Source of the DNA: Oligoflexales bacterium | GTDB taxonomy: Bacteria > Bdellovibrionota_B > Oligoflexia > Oligoflexales > RGVZ01 | Direction: 5' to 3' | Assembly (NCBI GenBank): GCA_947445775.1 | Contig: CANFEB010000002.1 | Span: forward strand, 62,001-126,000 | DNA length: 64,000 bases | Shown: positions 61,910-64,000 of the stretch, piece by piece | Layout of the letters: the number at the start of each line of letters is the position of its first letter | Numbering within the stretch: position 1 is the first letter of the stretch | Notes under the pieces: generated by a model | The model's database searches: none | What the model was told of the DNA's origin: nothing | The model's input: only the letters and a program-made list of their open reading frames with translations | Translations under genes and position numbers: made by a program

Positions 61910-63589
61910 ATGACTTCTATCGTCAAAGCAACAAAGCAGATTCTCAGTCGATGTCGTATTATTTATTTGTGGTTTTTGTTTTTGTATTTGTTTTTTTCGT
62001 CCCAATCTTTTGCTGGAGTAGCGCAGGCTGGAGTCGACCCGGTGGCAGCGCTTGCGAATTTTCTGCAGCGCGGCGACTGCCCTTCGTCCATCGGATTGGC
62101 CAAGCAGATCCTTACCCGTTACCCCTACGGCACCGTGGAGGCGGCCCAGGCTAACCTGGCGCTTGGCAGTTGCTATTTGCGTGCGAAACGCTGGTCAGCG
62201 GCGCAACGCGTGCTGCGCCTTGCGCGGCCGCTTCCCGGACGCACCGCCCAAACGCGCCGGCGCCTTGAGGAGTTTGCTGCCGAGCGCGAGCGTGATGAAA
62301 GCCGCTCTATGGGAACCGCCACCAATAATTCCTCGTGGCATCCCGTTGCCGCGCAGCCTTACTGGCAGCCGCCCGTACCCATCATCATGCCGCCGTTGGA
62401 ACCATCCAACGGAAAGGGAACACAGCGGCCCCGTCAGCGTCCAAGTCCTGCACCCGTAAAGGCGCCAAAACCGCCGGGACCAAGCACCAGCTTTTCCATA
62501 ACGCCAGCCCTTTCATACGGCCGTAAATACACGAGCAGCGATTATAGTGGCCTCAAGCAGGGCAACGGAAGCACCGGGAAAAGCGTGAGCAAGATTACGG
62601 CCCAGGTGCGATCTGAAACGCCAATGGCCTACGCCGGCGGCGATATGCTCGCCTTGTCGCTTCCTATTGAATTGGATTATACCCAGGAGGCAAGTCATGG
62701 GGAGGCCGTGAGTTTTGTAAGAGCCGATGAAGCAGCAACGACAGTGGCCGGGACGGTTACCTCCAGTGGCGCCGCTACAAATAATTTCAACACGACTGCC
62801 ACGCCAGCCTTGACGTTGCCTCTGAGCAGCTCAATTGAACTCAAGGGTGCGTATCGATTTTCATTGACCCTACCGGACTTCATGGACGCCAATAAAAAAT
62901 CGTCACACAAGCCATCGGCGTCCCTTGATGCCGAGGCTGGTGCCTGGAAAGTTTCTGCTGGCGTATCTTATGAGGAGCGGTTTGGAAGTTCTGCTGAATC
63001 TACAGAGAGCTCGACCGCATTGAATGGCAGCGTTTCTTACGGGGCCGGTGTCCAGACTTGGACGTTGGCGCTGGCCCGCACAAATACAGAAGTACCATTG
63101 AATCTCCGAATCGCAGGGAATACCGCTGCGAACACCAATGCGTCGTTGACCGGCAAATTTGGCAGTGATTCTGGTGATTTCAAGTTGGTGGGAACTTACA
63201 ATGCCTACGACCGGTTTGATGGGATTTTGATCTCGATACCGGCGACGGCCATGGAGCTTTTGGGAGAAGTAGACGTGCCGTTTGGAGTATTTACTTTGGG
63301 AGGAAGTTTTTCCTGGGCGTCGCAGTCTGATTTTGAGCAGAGCTTTAAAATCAAAGACGACTCTGGCACCGAGGTGGAAAATAAGACTTCTGCCGAGGGA
63401 TCTCAGATCAAGTTCGGTGGTAACTTCAAGGTCATCGCCGTGAAGTGGTTGGCGATTGGGATTTCCTACTCATACCAATCGACGGATTACACAATCACCA
63501 ATCCGGTGGTTCAAAAAAACTTTCTCATAAAAAATGCAGACCTGATTACGACGACTGTATTCAGCGCGTCGATTTTCAGGGAATTTTAA
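61910..63589 (+). CDS. TPR protein with outer-membrane barrel
   Basis: 559 residues from ATG 61910 (GAGG upstream). A signal peptide ends near SFAG. Short helical TPR-like repeats at about 40-110 (SIGLAKQILTRYPYGTVEAAQANLALGSCYL), a Pro-rich linker at about 145-190, and a beta-barrel of about 370 residues ending in VFSASIFREF with the terminal Phe of BAM substrates. The barrel part is Ser/Thr/Gly-rich. It has the same signal-TPR-barrel layout as the gene at 56987. Together with the PP2C and GYF-like genes it forms an apparent envelope-signalling unit. Confidence 0.7.
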   Translation: MTSIVKATKQILSRCRIIYLWFLFLYLFFSSQSFAGVAQAGVDPVAALANFLQRGDCPSSIGLAKQILTRYPYGTVEAAQANLALGSCYLRAKRWSAAQRVLRLARPLPGRTAQTRRRLEEFAAERERDESRSMGTATNNSSWHPVAAQPYWQPPVPIIMPPLEPSNGKGTQRPRQRPSPAPVKAPKPPGPSTSFSITPALSYGRKYTSSDYSGLKQGNGSTGKSVSKITAQVRSETPMAYAGGDMLALSLPIELDYTQEASHGEAVSFVRADEAATTVAGTVTSSGAATNNFNTTATPALTLPLSSSIELKGAYRFSLTLPDFMDANKKSSHKPSASLDAEAGAWKVSAGVSYEERFGSSAESTESSTALNGSVSYGAGVQTWTLALARTNTEVPLNLRIAGNTAANTNASLTGKFGSDSGDFKLVGTYNAYDRFDGILISIPATAMELLGEVDVPFGVFTLGGSFSWASQSDFEQSFKIKDDSGTEVENKTSAEGSQIKFGGNFKVIAVKWLAIGISYSYQSTDYTITNPVVQKNFLIKNADLITTTVFSASIFREF

Positions 63590-63616
63590 GCGAGGCCGTT
63601 ATATATCGTCTGAAGT

Positions 63617-63820
63617 TTAAAGCGGCCGCAATTTTTCAACCTGCATTCTAGTCTGTTCCAGGCGTTCCTTCATGGATTTGATGATTTCAAATCCGCGTTG
63701 AACTTTGCTGGTGACATCGTCGAGATCTTGTTTGTTTTGTCCAAGGTCGCGAACAATGGCCTCTACTTCTTCCATCATTTCCCGGTAGCGGCGTGATTCC
63801 TTAATTTCCTGGCTATTCAT
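63617..63820 (-). CDS. xseB: Exodeoxyribonuclease VII small subunit
   Basis: 67 residues from ATG 63820, for which AAGGAG lies eight bases upstream; ATG 63826 is two bases from the RBS and thus less likely. Two helices with YREMMEEVEAIVRDL and VQRGFEIIKSMKERLEQTRMQVEKL give the XseB two-helix fold that wraps XseA. It lies downstream of xseA after about 15 bases, the common gene order. Confidence 0.82.
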   Translation of the reverse strand: MNSQEIKESRRYREMMEEVEAIVRDLGQNKQDLDDVTSKVQRGFEIIKSMKERLEQTRMQVEKLRPL

Positions 63821-63835
63821 GTTCATTACTCCTTA

Positions 63836-64000
63836 TTACTGAAGAATTGACTCAAACGCCTCAACGACGAGGGTCACCGGGCCATCCTTGAGTCTGGCGT
63901 GCACCCGCATGCCGGTGTGCAATTTTGTAACGCTGTCAATCGTCTCGCCATTGATGCTAAGGCGCGTCCACCCCTTCTCCAACCAGGGTTTCGGGTCCAG
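63836..64000 (-). CDS. xseA: Exodeoxyribonuclease VII large subunit, 3' end
   Basis: Only the last 54 codons are inside the window; the gene continues beyond base 64000. The visible part, KPWLEKGWTRLSING then IDSVTKLHTGMRVHARLKDG, matches the C-terminal XseA pattern (normally RGYA...G.V..S...L..GD.....L.DG). XseA with XseB degrades single-stranded DNA into oligonucleotides. The call is strengthened by xseB immediately downstream. Confidence 0.75.
   Translation of the reverse strand: MDPKPWLEKGWTRLSINGETIDSVTKLHTGMRVHARLKDGPVTLVVEAFESILQ

Overview
The window looks like chromosomal DNA of a Gram-negative, rod-shaped bacterium of fairly high GC, most likely from the Bdellovibrionota or a related former-deltaproteobacterial lineage. 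The evidence is a full MreBCD/PBP2/RodA elongation set, many lipoproteins and outer-membrane barrels, a type III glutamine synthetase, FolE2, HAD-IG nucleotidase, an FHA-GGDEF cyclase of the same architecture as Bdellovibrio DgcB, PilZ proteins, and a PEGA Ser/Thr kinase with a PP2C phosphatase. The lineage is an inference. No tRNA, rRNA, IS element, prophage or CRISPR array was seen.

Layout. 1-5.5 kb: four unrecognised lipoproteins (+) interrupted by an AT-richer AAA/DUF4143 ATPase gene that is followed by a decayed copy of its own 3' end. 5.5-8.1 kb: Tat-exported UxuA-like protein, ribosomal protein L33, MBL-fold hydrolase, DUF1993. 8.1-15.7 kb (-): a five-gene unit of permease, ATPase, ABC exporter half, SpoIIE-type sensor phosphatase and second ABC exporter half, every junction a 4-bp ATGA overlap. 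15.7-24.0 kb: folE2, a 35-residue Lys-rich protein, PilZ, a degenerate ImmA-like protein, acetoacetyl-CoA synthetase, a small charged protein and a second heterodimeric ABC exporter. 24.0-32.5 kb (-): mreB-mreC-mreD-mrdA-rodA followed by two secreted proteases and folK. 32.6-36.1 kb (+): PpiD-like isomerase, NAD kinase, outer-membrane protein. 36.1-43.4 kb (-): pmbA/tldD, a membrane gluzincin, two unknowns, FHA-GGDEF cyclase. 43.7-45.7 kb (+): ugd and gmhA. 45.8-58.7 kb (-): Ski2-like helicase, glnN, coaE, two PEGA proteins (one a kinase), HAD nucleotidase, PilZ-like protein, TPR-barrel protein. 58.7-63.6 kb (+): DUF429-like protein, PP2C phosphatase, GYF-like membrane protein, second TPR-barrel protein. 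The window ends in xseB and the 3' end of xseA (-).

Themes. Envelope building (elongasome, UDP-glucuronate, heptose, OM proteins, lipoproteins), envelope transport (two MdlAB-like exporter pairs) and signalling by phosphorylation and c-di-GMP dominate. The most unusual sequence feature is a recurring class of in-frame short tandem repeats inside otherwise ordinary genes, mostly with a 12-bp period (four codons) and sometimes 9 or 6 bp. Two clear repeats outside or at the edge of genes have a 13-bp period. The most unusual gene arrangement is the sensor phosphatase lying between the two halves of an ABC exporter.
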